Shown here one piece after another: positions 21,953 to 34,694 of a stretch of DNA of 64,000 bases (positions within the stretch are counted from its first letter, which is position 1; each line of letters opens with the position of its first letter). This DNA comes from Morchella semilibera (Eukaryota; Ascomycota; Pezizomycetes; Pezizales; Morchellaceae): NCBI GenBank assembly GCA_009192285.1, contig WBVU01000010.1, forward strand, positions 1,114,111 through 1,178,110, given 5' to 3'. Under the pieces are notes generated by a model. It was not told where the DNA came from. It searched no databases and saw only the letters and a list, made by a program, of their open reading frames with translations. A program made the translations under genes and the position numbers.

Positions 21953-22978
21953 TTACCGCTTTCCCATTGAGGTAATCATCTCTTGGTGTACGGACCTATC
22001 CCTCTGTGCCTCTGTCAAGGAGTTGATGCCTGCAGTAAGTCCCGTGTTAGATCTCAAAACCAGGAAATTGCAGGATATATACATACTCCTAAGATCACCA
22101 ACAACATCTTTCGCCTTCCCAAAGTAAACTTCCTGGAGCAAGTTCCTCATTTTCAGCTCCATATCTTCCACCAACTTGCCGATATTCGCGATGTGCGAGG
22201 AATCGTCGTCGACCGGCAAGTTCTGCTCAATCTGCCGAGTCATGTTACCGGAAAGATCCATCTCACCCAAGGATTCATCACCACTGATCATATTCAAAAT
22301 AACAGTGGAAGTGAGCTTGTATTGGGCTGTCCGAGCTCTATCGGTTGCCTCGAAGACATGGATAGAATCCCAAGAACCAGTGGACTTATTTATTGACGAG
22401 ACAGCTGTACTCAAGTTAGCTTAGCAAACTTGAAATATAGTTGAAGATGGTAATTGCATTTCTTTAAAAGAACAACACCAGCAAAACCATCATCCAAGTT
22501 CCAGAAATAAACACTCGAAACACCGCCTTCGTAGTACCTATCCACCTTGTTAGTCTCCCTTATACTAAGAACCTAGTTTGAGTAGCCTACAGCTCACGGT
22601 AGATATCAAAGGCCTCGTTGGCCGCGACCTCCATCTTCCGGACCTTCTCACTAGGGAGAGTCCCATCGGTCAAAGGTGGATCAAACTCGTTGCTCCATGG
22701 GGACCTGTATGAATCTCCATCACGGTTGTAATCACATAGGAGATAGTCCCGCCCAGTTTTCTTACAACGTTGAACTTGAAGAGGTTGATCAACGGAAGAA
22801 AGGAGCTCTTCGGTGAGGTCTGGGACCAGATTTATCAATGCGTTGACATTGTTGGCCGTGTGTTTAGGATTGAGACGGCGGAGGAGATCGCTATAGTAGT
22901 CATCAGTAAGTGGTGGTTCGATTACAGAGCTTTTGTAATAACCTACAGAGCGGAATCAAAAGGGTCCAGAGAAGACAT
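21953..22978 (-). CDS. CAP2: F-actin-capping protein subunit beta
   Basis: Five exons (22978-22947, 22890-22591, 22537-22458, 22404-22087, 22029-21953) give 268 aa, the usual size. Conserved blocks in order: [39 protein letters not shown] then [72 protein letters not shown], and [19 protein letters not shown]. With the alpha subunit this protein caps actin barbed ends in cortical patches. The third intron (22457-22405) appears to start with GC rather than GT: no usable GT lies between the conserved VVLLKK and [10 protein letters not shown] segments, while ...AAAT|GCAATT...ACAG joins them as KKS in exact phase. It shares a 222-bp divergent promoter with a dynein light chain gene. Confidence 0.95.
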
Positions 22979-23200
22979 TGAGCTTATTTTTGAAGGGGAG
23001 ATGTGAATAGGAGTTGATTGCCAGGGCGGGGAGCTAGAGATAGGTGGGGTGTAGGACACGTGCAGGGTTGCTCCTTGGCAGGGTTACAGCAACGACATTA
23101 GAGCTTTTGGCTCTCTAAATTTTAGAAGCTAGTAAATACGTACCACACGAACGCTCAATAACAAATCTCCACGAGCCCCAACTACTGTCCAGATCTTGAA
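22979..23200. promoter_or_regulatory. bidirectional promoter region, CAP2/roadblock dynein light chain
   Basis: Only 222 bp separate the start codons of an actin-capping gene and a dynein light chain gene. Both serve cytoskeletal transport, so co-regulation is an inference from position. Confidence 0.45.
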
Positions 23201-23652
23201 ATGTCTTCCTTGGGCCCCTCGCTTACTGAAGACGAACTCACGTCTCTCCTGGCCCGTATATCTCAAAAGCAGTCTGTACAGTCGCTCATTATCCTTGATC
23301 GGTCCTCAGGCTCTATCATTCGCTCCTCCGGCTCGATTGCCGCCAATAGAAATTCGGAAACCCTTGTCGGAGAGTATGCGGGGATGGTTTGGAAATTTGT
23401 TAAGAGCGCTGAGGAAATGGTCGGTGGTATGGATGATGAGGTAGGTCTTTAAGCATAGCGTATGTGAAAGAAACCCTTGCTAATTTGCGTTAGGACGACC
23501 TGAAACTTTTGAGGGTCCGAACGAAGAGGCACGAATTAGTTATTGTACCAGGTAACTATTTGTGGATTTCTAGCTTTCGGTGCCTGTGCTGACTAGTTCC
23601 TTTAGATCCACGCTTTATCTTAATCGTTTTCCATGATACACCTACAGCTTGA
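23201..23652 (+). CDS. dynein light chain, roadblock/LC7 type
   Basis: Three exons (23201-23440, 23494-23551, 23606-23652) join in phase to 114 aa, close to the family's usual length of about 100. The roadblock/LC7 fold is visible: LTSLLARISQKQSVQSLIIL, then DRSSGSIIRSSG, VWKFVKSAEEM, and strand-forming RTKRHELVIVPDPRFILIV followed by FHDTP. These proteins dimerise on the dynein intermediate chain and help cargo loading. Introns of 53 and 54 nt have normal GT-AG ends. A related MglB/Ragulator-type roadblock protein is possible, but the sequence pattern and length favour the dynein subunit. Confidence 0.88.
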
Positions 23653-24078
23653 AGCTAGCTAGCAGCATGGTCTCTTATGGATTGGGTGGCGTTATAAGCA
23701 AGCGGTTTTATGGTAATGTTTTGGGTACACATAAAGGCATTTCTTTCCTTCTTTCATAGAGAGACTTTACGAGATTGATACCTACATTTTTGTTAGTGAC
23801 TTGTAATTAGAGTGGGTTCTTGATGAGCACACCGCATAATTTTACGCTCTTTGAGGTCGTTTAAGTATTCATTTATAGCTCGGATTCTCAACAATTCAGT
23901 TCCACTATTCTTACCTTAGCATATATATATATTTAAGGTTCTAGCTAACTACGATCGTTTGGTACTACAAAGCTATGGTCATAATATCAGTACTTAGTTC
24001 TAGATACTAATGTAGAATCCTAATACGTACCCTATTACATGAGTGACATCTCATGACGTACGCCAAAGATCGTAGAGA

Positions 24079-24209
24079 AATGCTCAGAATCTGGTGCACT
24101 ACAGCCTTGGCAACGTCCCGCCAAAAAACACTATCTACATGTAATTACAATTACCCTATATAGCAAGAGCCCGGTTTGTATAATATGCGATGCACCAGAT
24201 TCTGAGCAT
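24079..24209. repeat. 131-bp inverted-repeat element
   Basis: Arms of about 20 bp (24079-24098 and 24191-24209) are near perfect around GCTCAGAATCTGGTGCA. The interior is AT-rich and has no coding potential. A small foldback element is likely, but its outer limits are unclear. Confidence 0.55.
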
Positions 24210-24240
24210 GTTTCGGCCTAGCAGGCGATAAGTGCATGTA

Positions 24241-24467
24241 CAGCCCCGTTCGAAAAGTCCTGGCACCCCGGGTCAAAAGTACGGGGGTGTTTCTTCTATT
24301 TTCTAATTCTCCCATAACTGTGACTATAATAACAGAGAGCTACAATATCTTCATTACGGCCATACCTATCAATTTTTGAGTATGCGCAGGAGAAGTGGTT
24401 GCTGGTGGGTTAGAATTCATAAACAGACACAACAGAGTGGGGTGCCAGGACTTTTCGAACAGGGCTG
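24241..24467. mobile_element. 227-bp MITE with 29-bp TIRs and TA target duplication
   Basis: The terminal inverted repeats 24241-24269 and 24439-24467 match at 28 of 29 positions, starting CAGCCC and containing GTTCGAAAAGTCCTGGCACC. The dinucleotide TA stands directly outside each end. This is the structure of a non-autonomous Tc1/mariner-type element. The interior does not encode protein. Confidence 0.8.
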
Positions 24468-24968
24468 TATATATACATGTATCTAGTGGTAGTGTATGAC
24501 GAACCTCAAGGGTCCCCAAACAAGCCTCCTTGAAAATGGGTTAGGGTTCACTACAAGTGCAATGTGGAATTAGGTACTCAACTCATGCAGTTGAATCTCT
24601 CTATAAGGGTACGTCAGGACCAAAGATTAGTACCATTATAGGGCGCTTACCCTTATACTAAGGGTGATTTTGTATAAGGCATAAACCGTCATTGCTGACA
24701 CTCCTCATGTAAGACCGAAAGCCACACCGACAAGCACCATAGAATTTATTAGCACTAGCCACTCGTTGGACAGCGTTGTCTCGACGGTTTATGGGAAGGA
24801 GATTCGACTGGGTTGCCAAGCAATATCAAAATGTATGTAGGGCTACTCTAGTACCACTACATGTAGTTACCCTGCCTATAACAGAGCCTCAAAAAAAAAG
24901 TTCCCAAGCTCTTTGCGAAAGACCGAAATATCCAACCAACCCTCATTACCCATTGTTACAAAAAAAAA

Positions 24969-27869
24969 ATGAAAGTCGGCTTCAACGTAAGCTTCTCCCT
25001 ACTATACTTTTCCTTTTTAAGTTACTAAAAAGAATCTCCCAGTTCGCAAATTTACTTGGCACAGTGTATTGTCGCGGAAATCTCGTCTTCACACCAGATG
25101 GGAACTCTTTGCTTTCACCAGTAGGGAATAGGGTTTCGTGCTTCGACCTCATCAAGTTCGTTAACTCCTTGAACACGATTGGAAATTTTTTTTTTACTGA
25201 TTTCCGGGTCCGCAGCAATAAGTCCTTCACCTTTAGTTTCGAGCACCGGCATAACATCGCAAGATTAGCTCTTTCGCCTCAAGGAACACTATTGCTTTCA
25301 GTTGACGAAGGTCCTTCACAAACTATCCTAATTTCGATACATGTCCTGACTTAATTTTAGATGGCAAAGCTATCCTCACAAACTTCGTCCGTCGTACTAC
25401 CCTTCACTACTTCAATTTCAAGTCAAAAGTCACCGACCTGAAATTTTCACCAGATGGTAAACATTTTGCTGTAGCTGTGGGGCGTACAATCCAAGTCTGG
25501 CGTACACCGGGTGTTGATGAAGAACGGGAATTTGCGCCGTTCGTTAAACACAGAGAATACGTAGGACATTACGATGTCGTGAATAGCATTAGCTGGTCAA
25601 GTGACTCGAGGTTTTTCTTAACTGCATCAAAAGATTTGACGGCGAAGGTTTTTTCGTTGGATCCCATAGAGGGATTCGTACCGACTAGTCTGGCGGGGCA
25701 TAAGGATTCAGTCATTGGCTCTTACTTCTCAAAAGACCAGGAAACAATTTATACAGTAGGCAAGGACGGGGCATTATTTGAATGGAAGTGGAAACACCTA
25801 CCACCAAGGGGAGATGAGGATGAAGACATGGAAGAGGTAAAGGAGAGGCCAGAGAGGTGGATGATCACACAAAGACACTACTTTCAGCAAAACCACGCAA
25901 AAGTTAAGTGCGCTACATTTCATCAAGACTCAGCTTTACTGGTAGTCGGATTTGATTCGGGTATTTTTGGATTATATGAGATGCCAGACTTCAATATGAT
26001 TCACACCCTCAGTATCTCTCAACAAGGGATTGACTTTGTAACTACCAACAAGACCGGTGAATGGCTCGCCTTTGGAGCTTCAAAATTAGGACAACTGCTG
26101 GTATGGGAATGGCAATCAGAATCATATATTCTTAAACAACAAGGCCACTTCGACGCAATGAACTCGCTGGTGTACTCACCGGATGGACAACGGATCATCA
26201 CTACTGCCGATGATGGAAAGATCAAGGTCTGGGATGCACAATCAGGGTTTTGTATTGTCACATTCACAGAGCATACATCTGGTGTTACTGCCTGCGAGTT
26301 TTCCAAACGTGGAAACGTTCTGTTTACCGCCTCTCTCGACGGTAGTGTTCGAGCATGGGATCTGATCCGGTACAGAAACTTCAGAACCTTCACTGCCCCA
26401 AGCAGACTCCAGTTCTCAAGTCTTGCAGTCGATCCTTCCGGCGAGGTTGTCTCTGCAGGGAGCTTGGATAGTTTTGATATCCATCTTTGGAGTGTACAGA
26501 CCGGGCAGCTCCTCGAACAGCTCTCTGGGCATGAAGGTCCAGTCTCAACACTTTCTTTTGCACCAAATGGGAAAAGTCTTATTTCTGGCTCCTGGGACAG
26601 GACTGTACGAATCTGGAATATCTTCTCTCGAACCCAGACGAGCGAGCCGTTGCAGCAACAGACTGATGTACTTAAGGTTTGTTTCCGGCCTGATGCCCAG
26701 CAGATTGCAGTTAGCACGCTTGACGGGCAGCTCACATTCTGGGACGTTGAAAACGCCGAGCAAGTTGGCCATATTGACGGGCGAAAGGACATCTCTGGTG
26801 GACGCAAAGCAACTGACCGTACTACCGCTGCCAATGCTGCTGGCACAAAGCATTTCAACACACTTTGTTACTCTGCTGATGGAACATGTGTTCTTGCCGC
26901 TGGAAATAGCAAGTACATCTGCCTATATGATATCGCTTCTAGTAGCTTGGTCCGGAAGTTCACTGTCTCGGTCAACTTATCCATCGACGGTACCCAGGAA
27001 TTCCTAAACTCAAAGGACTTGACAGAGGCTGGTCCATTAGATCTTATCGATGACCAAGGAGAAGCCTCTGATCTTGAAGACCGAATCGACCGTACCCTTC
27101 CTGGTGCTTCTCGTGGTGATTTGTCACAGCGCAAAGTGCGGCCCGAGATACGTATCGCAGATGTTGCATTTTCCCCTACCGGAAGATCCTTCGCTGCAGC
27201 CTCAACGGAGGGCCTGTTAGTATACTCTCTTGACAATGTAGCCATTTTCGATCCCTTTGACCTCGACGTCGATGTAACCCCCGCATCTACACTTGCTGAG
27301 AAGGACTATGTAAAGGCGTTAGTGATGGCTTTCAGGCTCAATGAGAGATACCTCATTCACCGTGTATACGAGGCCATTCCAGCTGAGGATATCAGACTGG
27401 TAGTTAGAGATCTCCCGATAGTTTACCTGGCTCGACTGCTGCGATTCGTTGCTGAGATGGCAGAGGAGACGCCGCATGTTGAATTTGCGCTACTCTGGGT
27501 AGAGGCAGTTTTGAGTAAGCATGGAAGAGTCATTAAGGAGCGGAGGGGGGATTTCGAGACGGAAATGAGGAGTGTGGCAAAGAGTGTGCAGAGAATTCAA
27601 AGTGAACTGGCGAGGCTGTGAGGCTTGATTTCGTCCTCTCGTTTGGTTCATCAACTGACCTTCTCCCTTCTAGTGCCGATGAAAATGTTTACACGCTAGA
27701 GTTCCTCTTATCAGCGCCCGTACCCCAGAAGGGCTCCATAGAATCCCCGGATAAAAAGATGATAACAGAAAAAGGAGGATCTGATGACGAGAAGGAGGGT
27801 GAAGACGTGGAGATGGAGAATGGGAGCAACGAGGACGAATGGATCGGACTTGGTGATGATAGCGATTGA
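24969..27869 (+). CDS. PWP2: periodic tryptophan protein 2 (Utp1), SSU processome WD40 scaffold
   Basis: Five exons (24969-24986, 25043-25155, 25216-25310, 25361-27617, 27674-27869) join in frame to 892 aa. Two WD40 propellers fill residues 10-600, with many canonical blades such as GHKDSVIGSYFSKDQETIYT, YSPDGQRIITTADDGKIKVW and GHEGPVSTLSFAPNGKSLIS. The Utp12-type C-terminal domain follows (VKALVMAFRLNERYLIHRVY, then IVYLARLLRFVAEM), and the tail is acidic (DDEKEGEDVEMENGSNEDEW). PWP2/Utp1 is the scaffold of the UtpB complex in the 90S pre-ribosome and is needed for 18S rRNA processing. The start is fixed by the six-codon first exon MKVGFN, matching the family's M-K-x-x-F start, and by the join FANLLGTVYCRGNLVFTPDG. 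The last intron hides the acidic tail if it is missed. Confidence 0.95.
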
Positions 27870-30172
27870 ATAACTAGATTTGATTATGGGGTAGATAACG
27901 GACAAAACTCATACTTTGTGTCTCGTGTAAATTTAGTTGGTATTCCTCATAAGTAATTGGTCCTTAAGGTATGTATAACTCTTCAATGCGGACAACAACT
28001 ATGTGACGCCCAGGAATTTTACTCAAGGGAAAAGCGGCCACATTGATTCTGAAGGTTTCGGGCCACCTGTTAGTTTGAAGCCCCTGGTCCCGATTCCAGA
28101 CACCTAGGCCCCTGGCTTCGGCTCTAAACACCGGTGCAATTGGTACTGGAAGCTGGATACACATGTACCAATTAGGGGGAAATCCTGAAACGATGTCAGA
28201 GCTCATTTAGACTTACACGATCAGGAATGAACGCTAATGTTTATTATCAACACACACACACAAAACAATTCCTGCCACAGCTCAATTTCTCGGGAAAAAA
28301 AAAATTGATCGTCCTGAATATAATAGGAGGCGGCCTATGGTTATAGCACAGTTAAACCTGGAGTGGAAGCTCGAACGTCCTTTTACACGTAAATGGCAAT
28401 CCATCGCGCCGAGAGGTAGAGAAACACCTTCACCCTAGCCTATCCTTTCATTCAACAACCTCGAGAATTAACTCATACTCAATTAATTGTGGCAGAGAGT
28501 GTCTGCTCACCCCCACAATATTTGCTCTGGCTAGTGGACCTAATGCACTGCGGTTAGGCTCCCCATCCGACATGGGTGACGTGTCACAATATTTCTTCTA
28601 CTCACACTTGTTCCCCAAGATCAAGTTTCTTTTTTTTTTCATTAGTATGAATCAATCAGTTTTCCATTCAGCAGCCAGTCGGAGCAATGTATGAGGCCGA
28701 GTGATATACTATGACCTAATCTAAAAGGAATATTCACCGCTAGGACACCCCCAACGCAAGATGATTACTGATTATTTGCTAAGAGTGTCTCGGGAGACGC
28801 AGTAGTACCCTATTGAGTAGCTAGCGAGGACCAAAATTAAACTAAGATATTCAAACAAGGTGTACATGCAACTGAAGTAATAATCCTCGCCACTCGACAC
28901 ACAAGGAGCCCAGAGAAAACTATCCTCACCGCTGTTGTTTGCTTTTTTGAAGATCAAAGCTTACTTTAAACCCCTTAGACCTACGATGGCCCTCCTTAGT
29001 TAACGTGGTATTTTGAATATGCCGCATCCACCTCGTATTCAGATACCCGAAGATACTGGCGCCTGAATAACGGAACACATAGGACGTTTAGCATCCATAG
29101 CTACACCTATCCCGCTCATATATTGAAATATCGTTTGATTTGAGGTTTCATGTGGCTAATTACGCTATAGGATGTGCATTGCAAGCTTACTCCCAAATCC
29201 TAGCGAACACCTGTTAGAAATAAAGAAGTTTTAAACGTATGATTTGCACTTGGTGATGGCAGCCGCACCACTTATTGATTGGGTCCCCCCCGCTTCTCTA
29301 GTCTGCCAGCTCAGCTAGAGCTACTTTCTTCAGCCAAGGGGCTATCTGTTTGTGTAGTATTGGATCTGTTCCATCTCTACGCTTTGCCTGAGGAATTTTC
29401 TATTACCATAGATATTTCCTCCTGGCGAAATGGTTTGCGGAGATAAAGATCTATGGAAACTAAGATTTGAGTATTAAAGGTTCCAACGGTCCCCCCAAGA
29501 TTATATTCATAAAATCTCATCATAATTAGATGGAATTTGCTTAAGATACATATATCATATCATCCTTACACCTTTTTCTCTGTTACCAGCACCCTTTATA
29601 ATACGCTTTATCACTGTCTCCTCAAAATCTTCCAGACCCAGCGGACTCAGTTACCCTTCTTCGTAGCCTTCCGATATAAGAAACAAAAATAAAGATCTTG
29701 CAAAAAACATCTTCCCAATAAACACCCGGGGACCCGGAAAAACAATTCACTTCGCGCACAAAGAGCGTTCTCCCGGCCTAGAGGAGGTCCCACGGCGACC
29801 TTCGGAAGAGTACATTATTTTACATAAAGACCACTCGACTTCCTATACACACCACAGAGATTTTTTTATCTTTTTGGGCAAACTTTTGCCTTTCCACCCC
29901 GTCAACGCCATCGCATAGATGCCCCCGCCGGCCTAAGCAGCGGAGGTAGATACATGTATGCACACAATAAATATTCCAAATTTATAAGTCCTGGAATGTT
30001 TTAGTGCTGGCTGCAGAGGCGCATAAGAAGGGAGAAGCGGTGTCTAGGGGGGGGGGGGATGTGATAATTGATTTGGGTATTATTATAAAGGGTGTTGGTA
30101 ACAGAAAAAAAGTTGCAAGGGTGGTTGGGCTGTATCGAAAGTAGATTTTCATGTAGTTATATTAAACCGTAT

Positions 30173-30236
30173 GAACCACCACCGCCACCAGACTTGAGCA
30201 GCCAGAATTGCTCATGTCTGGTGGTGGTGGTGGTTC
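30173..30236. repeat. 64-bp hairpin with CCACCA/TGGTGG arms
   Basis: Arms of about 28 bp (GAACCACCACC... and ...GGTGGTGGTTC) pair with few mismatches around a loop of about 8-10 bases. On transcription this would form a strong stem. Confidence 0.65.
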
Positions 30237-33200
30237 GTGCGTTAGCACGTTAGCACGAGTCTAGGATTGGTGTCGAATCAAGAGTTTTGGGTGTGCGAGA
30301 TCTAGATTAGATCTAACGTTTTAAACCGGCGGGTATCGTGTCAGACCTATAGAAGAGTGTCAATCCCACATTTGTAAGAGGGTTTCCGTTGCCAAAGCTA
30401 TCCACCACCTTTTGAGATATTTAAGAAATTGATTCCACTCAAAAACACACGCATTTGAATAGTTTCCGGACTATCCCCTACTATAGTTTTCTAGGCCTGG
30501 CACAGTACTAGGTTAGAAACGTTATGTCCTCGTTGTAATTCCGTAATTCAGCAAAAAATTTACGTAATCACGATCTTGTTGGAGAACGGCGCTCTAGTTA
30601 GTAATAAAGTTAGCCAAGGCACGCGCAGAGAAATAGCAAGCTTCAATCACATGGAACTTTACACTCTTACAAGGCTCGGCGCATGTCTTGGCGCTGCGAG
30701 TCTGAATTATGGGACTAAAACGATCTGCCCCACAGGACAAACCCTTCCGTCCTACGTTTCCTTTGCCAAGATAACCCAATACAGATGGGGTTAGAGCGAA
30801 AAACTTGCATTGGCGTAGATAATGTGATGCATACGCTACAATGCTAGATCACTAAACTACAACAACTACAACAACAACAAGCTACTGCGGCAATTATAGA
30901 CCACATTCTAATTTTGATTTTATTAGATGTAATACGAAGTACTCTACATTTATCCTACCGGCCATACAAGATTGCAGCTCATGATTCGAATTTGGCAGTT
31001 ATGACCACCCATAATAGTGACTATGTCATAACGCAGATCAAGCCATAGAAAAGAGGGGCAGCAGCAAAAAGGGTCATCAGTTGCGGAACCTATCAGGCGA
31101 ACCAGGCCTATGACTAGTACTAAAGACAGCTTTCAACTCACTGCATCTGGGTCACAGCAACTACATGTATCTACATATAGCGTTTATTTATCGCTAGAAT
31201 ATATGGGTACAGTGGCAGGAGCGTAAACGTATGTACGTATACCTAATACAACTGGCTTACTACCAGAATTTCAGCCCCGATATAAAAACTCTTACGTCAA
31301 TAACTAATTAGAACTGAGAATCACCTTTTTGGTAATCATGATTATAGGGAAAGACCTATATTCATCCATTCAAAATTATCAACTTCACAATCCTAGCGGG
31401 GGGTTTATACTCCTACCTAGAACATTATCATGGCAATTAACACCGACGGCGTACTATGATGAATGTTGAAGTGGATACCTTGAACCTGTCTGGGCGGCAT
31501 AAATACATTGTTGAATTGGGTAGTGTATCGGACCTTTATAAATGGTGAGATCTATCGCTTTAGAACTTGCTTGAGATGGATCTTTGGTTCACCTGACATA
31601 CAAGTATGGGGGCGGTGGGGTCCGTAGGATGCATGCAGGGAATTAAAGCTTCTAGATTGTAAAACGGGTTATTGGAGACAAGTATGGACCCTTGCAAAAA
31701 TGGTAAAGTCGTTTCCCTTCGCTAATTGGAACAGGCCATCCAATCTGCTTCTCATCCCCTCATAACGCGTAATCACTATTCCACTGTCTGTGACCTGCCT
31801 ATCTGAGGATGAACGCCTCTCTATTGCCACACTTCCAGAGCTGTACTACATGTATGTATAGTACATACTACTTGAGGGGTATCCTTTCTTCGCCTATACT
31901 TGCATCTTCAAATTAATCAATCCAGCATTCGCTCGCGCGCACAGCGTTTAATAATTAAACGCGGTATATTTCTCTAAGCCAATGATCTATTTAGGTGACT
32001 TGCGCGAGTGACTAGTGTTCACGCGCCGTCACATTCGACTCCTATCTGCCTGGCTACGTGGGAAGTAGTAGGTACATATAGTTGACCTGTCCCATGCCCT
32101 TCCTTGGCATTAAAGCCTGTTATATGTCCCCACTTTATGAATTACTACTAATCAGGAGAAGGCTGAGCGCGGGGAAAAACAGTTGTACTTCGGGATTCCT
32201 GGCTTCCTGCTTGCGGCATAAATTGCAAACCGTTATCACTCTTCTGGATGCGGCCGCGACAGCGTGCATATTATGATTTGAATAATGTCGGGCTGACCTC
32301 AATCCCCCCCATCCCACTGGATAGACTAACCTAGTGATCTCTTGCAGGAAATCCGCATACCCGCCGAGAAGAAATATTGCACCAGAGATGCTGGTCAAAG
32401 GCCAATGAACAGAAATAACGGCTAAAACCTAACCCAAAATTACTTATGGATATTAAAAGAGTCAAATGATGGCACTAGAACCAGTCCTCGGTATTACCAC
32501 ACAGCGGCCTCTCTTTTCGAGTAAAGAAAACCAAGTCTAGCGCCAGGGGGCGCAAAACTCTGGTTGAGAGCTGGAATCTACCTGGCACTGATTCAGAAAA
32601 AATAGCTAATTGGGTCAATCAAAGTTTCAAGAATAATTACTAGCATATACTCAAGAGTGAGAAGGAAACTACAGTTTTTAGGGCTCGGTATTGCGTATGC
32701 AGAAGTCACATATGTCACAGCTTTTGTGTAGAAACGATTATGAGTCTCATGGGCTAAGTTATCAAAATACTATGCACGGCACACTACCAGCGGCCCTAGA
32801 AGATTTTTAAGACTAGGATCACAGCTACTATCCGGTCAATACTGAGATGGTTGGGTCTAGGTCCGGATTTAGGGCAGGTTATCGTTATGTTAGGGCCAGT
32901 GCTTTGGAAAAGCCAGCTCTGTTTCCATGTCGATCGAGAGCATAGAAGTCCTAATCTCCTGCACTTGCGTGTGGCCAAGGAATACCCGCAGGTAAACTCG
33001 GGGTGCTACTGACGAAGCCTTACAAGGCCTGCGAATTGCGCACCTTGATCCAGACACAAGTACGGAAGTCTTTGGCATGAAACCCTGCATAAACAAGGCT
33101 ACAGGGGAACGAAGGTCAGGGAAAGGCTACCAACTATCACTCAACCGCTCAATAAATTCCCTTTAGGAAAAGCCACTCATGTTTCAGCGATAATGAGCCA

Positions 33201-33264
33201 TCATAAGTGAATCGAGACTCGAGAAGGGCCCGTTTTAACCGGATTGAGTCGATCGTATCAGGTA

Positions 33265-33385
33265 CTTGCTTACCAGCAAAAGAACCCAAAAACGCAAGTG
33301 ACGGCAACAGGATAATCTGTAGGAGAGGACGGCGCCACTCCATACAAATTATCCTTACCACCTGGTTCTTTGACTGGTAAGCAAG
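33265..33385. mobile_element. 121-bp TA-flanked inverted-repeat element
   Basis: Arms start CTTGCTTACCAG and end CTGGTAAGCAAG, about 22 bp long with one or two mismatches. TA lies immediately outside both ends (33263-33264 and 33386-33387). The structure matches the other TA-flanked miniature elements here, though the end sequence differs. Confidence 0.6.
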
Positions 33386-34639
33386 TAGGTCTCAGGGTTG
33401 GTCTTCTTCGATCAACTAGCCAGCCCCCAACCGACCTCAGCACTGGCAGTATGTGGAGTTAAACCCCAGGACACTTGTAGTTGCATTATGATTAGTTATG
33501 GGACAGGAGGGAAAAAAAACTATCGACAGGACGTGGAAAAAGAGGAAAGATTAAGAGAAAAAAGAAAACCCAAATTGAGTCATTATAAACTATCATAATC
33601 AACTTAATAGGCTGATCACACCAGCGGAATACAAAGCCTCAAAATCGAATCCGAGCTTTAAAAAGAACAGTGTCTTGATTCAGTTTTATTCTTCAATCGA
33701 ATCAGAAATAATTATGGCACACACACTAGCGGGTTCACTTTGAGACTTTTAGTTCACAAATCAAGATTCGAGAGCCATGTGATGTTTAGCTTCCAAGAGG
33801 GTTTTCTGGTCTGATATCATTCCCACATTCAAGTTCGGGTTACCACCAGACTAATGGCAGTCAACACCATAAGAACAATAATACCGGACCCATGGCCAAT
33901 AGCTCTCTAGTACAGTGCAACCCCAATGGTGGCATATGGTCCAGGATGAAAACTCTTATGTCACTATCGTGGATATGCTTGTGCCAATTCGTTCGGGATT
34001 GGCCAACAACATGCTACTATCGAGAATATGCTGCAAAAGTTCTCGTGATTTTATACAAGGATTGGTCACGAGACGACTATAATTTGGCGACCACAAGAGA
34101 TGCAAAGATATGATGATTAGAGAGCTGAAGGTTATAGAACAGTACCTAGGCTTATGTCCTTGTTGCTGGCTTTCTGGATTAGACTTTTAGAAAGTTTCTG
34201 CTGGTTGGTATGCAGAAATCATGAAACTGCTGTCACCCCGCAATACTATCGAGTATCGGGTTCCACAGTACAGCGAAGTAGGGGAAAAAAAAGAAAATGC
34301 TGCAGTATCTTTAGTGCGTATACACCAGTTTCATAAAAATTCCTGGCAAAATGACATAACCATTATTCTTATTTAACTTTCCTATAATATTGTACAAAAA
34401 ACTCTAAATAAGTAAACCGCTAACACAGGGGGGCTAACGATGCAAGGAAATAGGAGAAACGAGTGTAAAGAAAGCCTCCGCGGCCGGATACACAACCAGA
34501 GGTAAAAGGTACATAAAAGCAATAAGGACTAACACATGACAACACTTTGCCCCTCCCCCCAATCGACGCCGTACGACCCATTTAAAGAAACGCGAGTAAT
34601 AATCTGAAGAAAAAAATTGACTACAAGTGACCCAGCTTT

Positions 34640-34694
34640 AAAAAAAAAAAAATGAAAAATGAAAAATGAAAAACGAAAAATGAAAAAAAAAAAA
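34640..34694 (+). repeat. short A-rich tandem repeat (GAAAAAT units)
   Basis: An A-run is followed by four to five copies of a seven-base GAAAAAT-like unit, then a second A-run. It lies just past the 3' end of TAF1. Confidence 0.8.

Larger units (their letters stand above)
23653..24968. other. intergenic region with two foldback elements
   Basis: No gene was seen. Includes AT-rich DNA, the inverted repeat at 24079-24209 and the element at 24241-24467. TACATGTA copies lie near 24136, 24473 and 24857. Confidence 0.55.

Noticed and set aside
27964-28206. Minus-strand frame of 80 codons after PWP2
   Set aside because: No family signature, no splice partners, and it overlaps the 3' flank only; probably chance.
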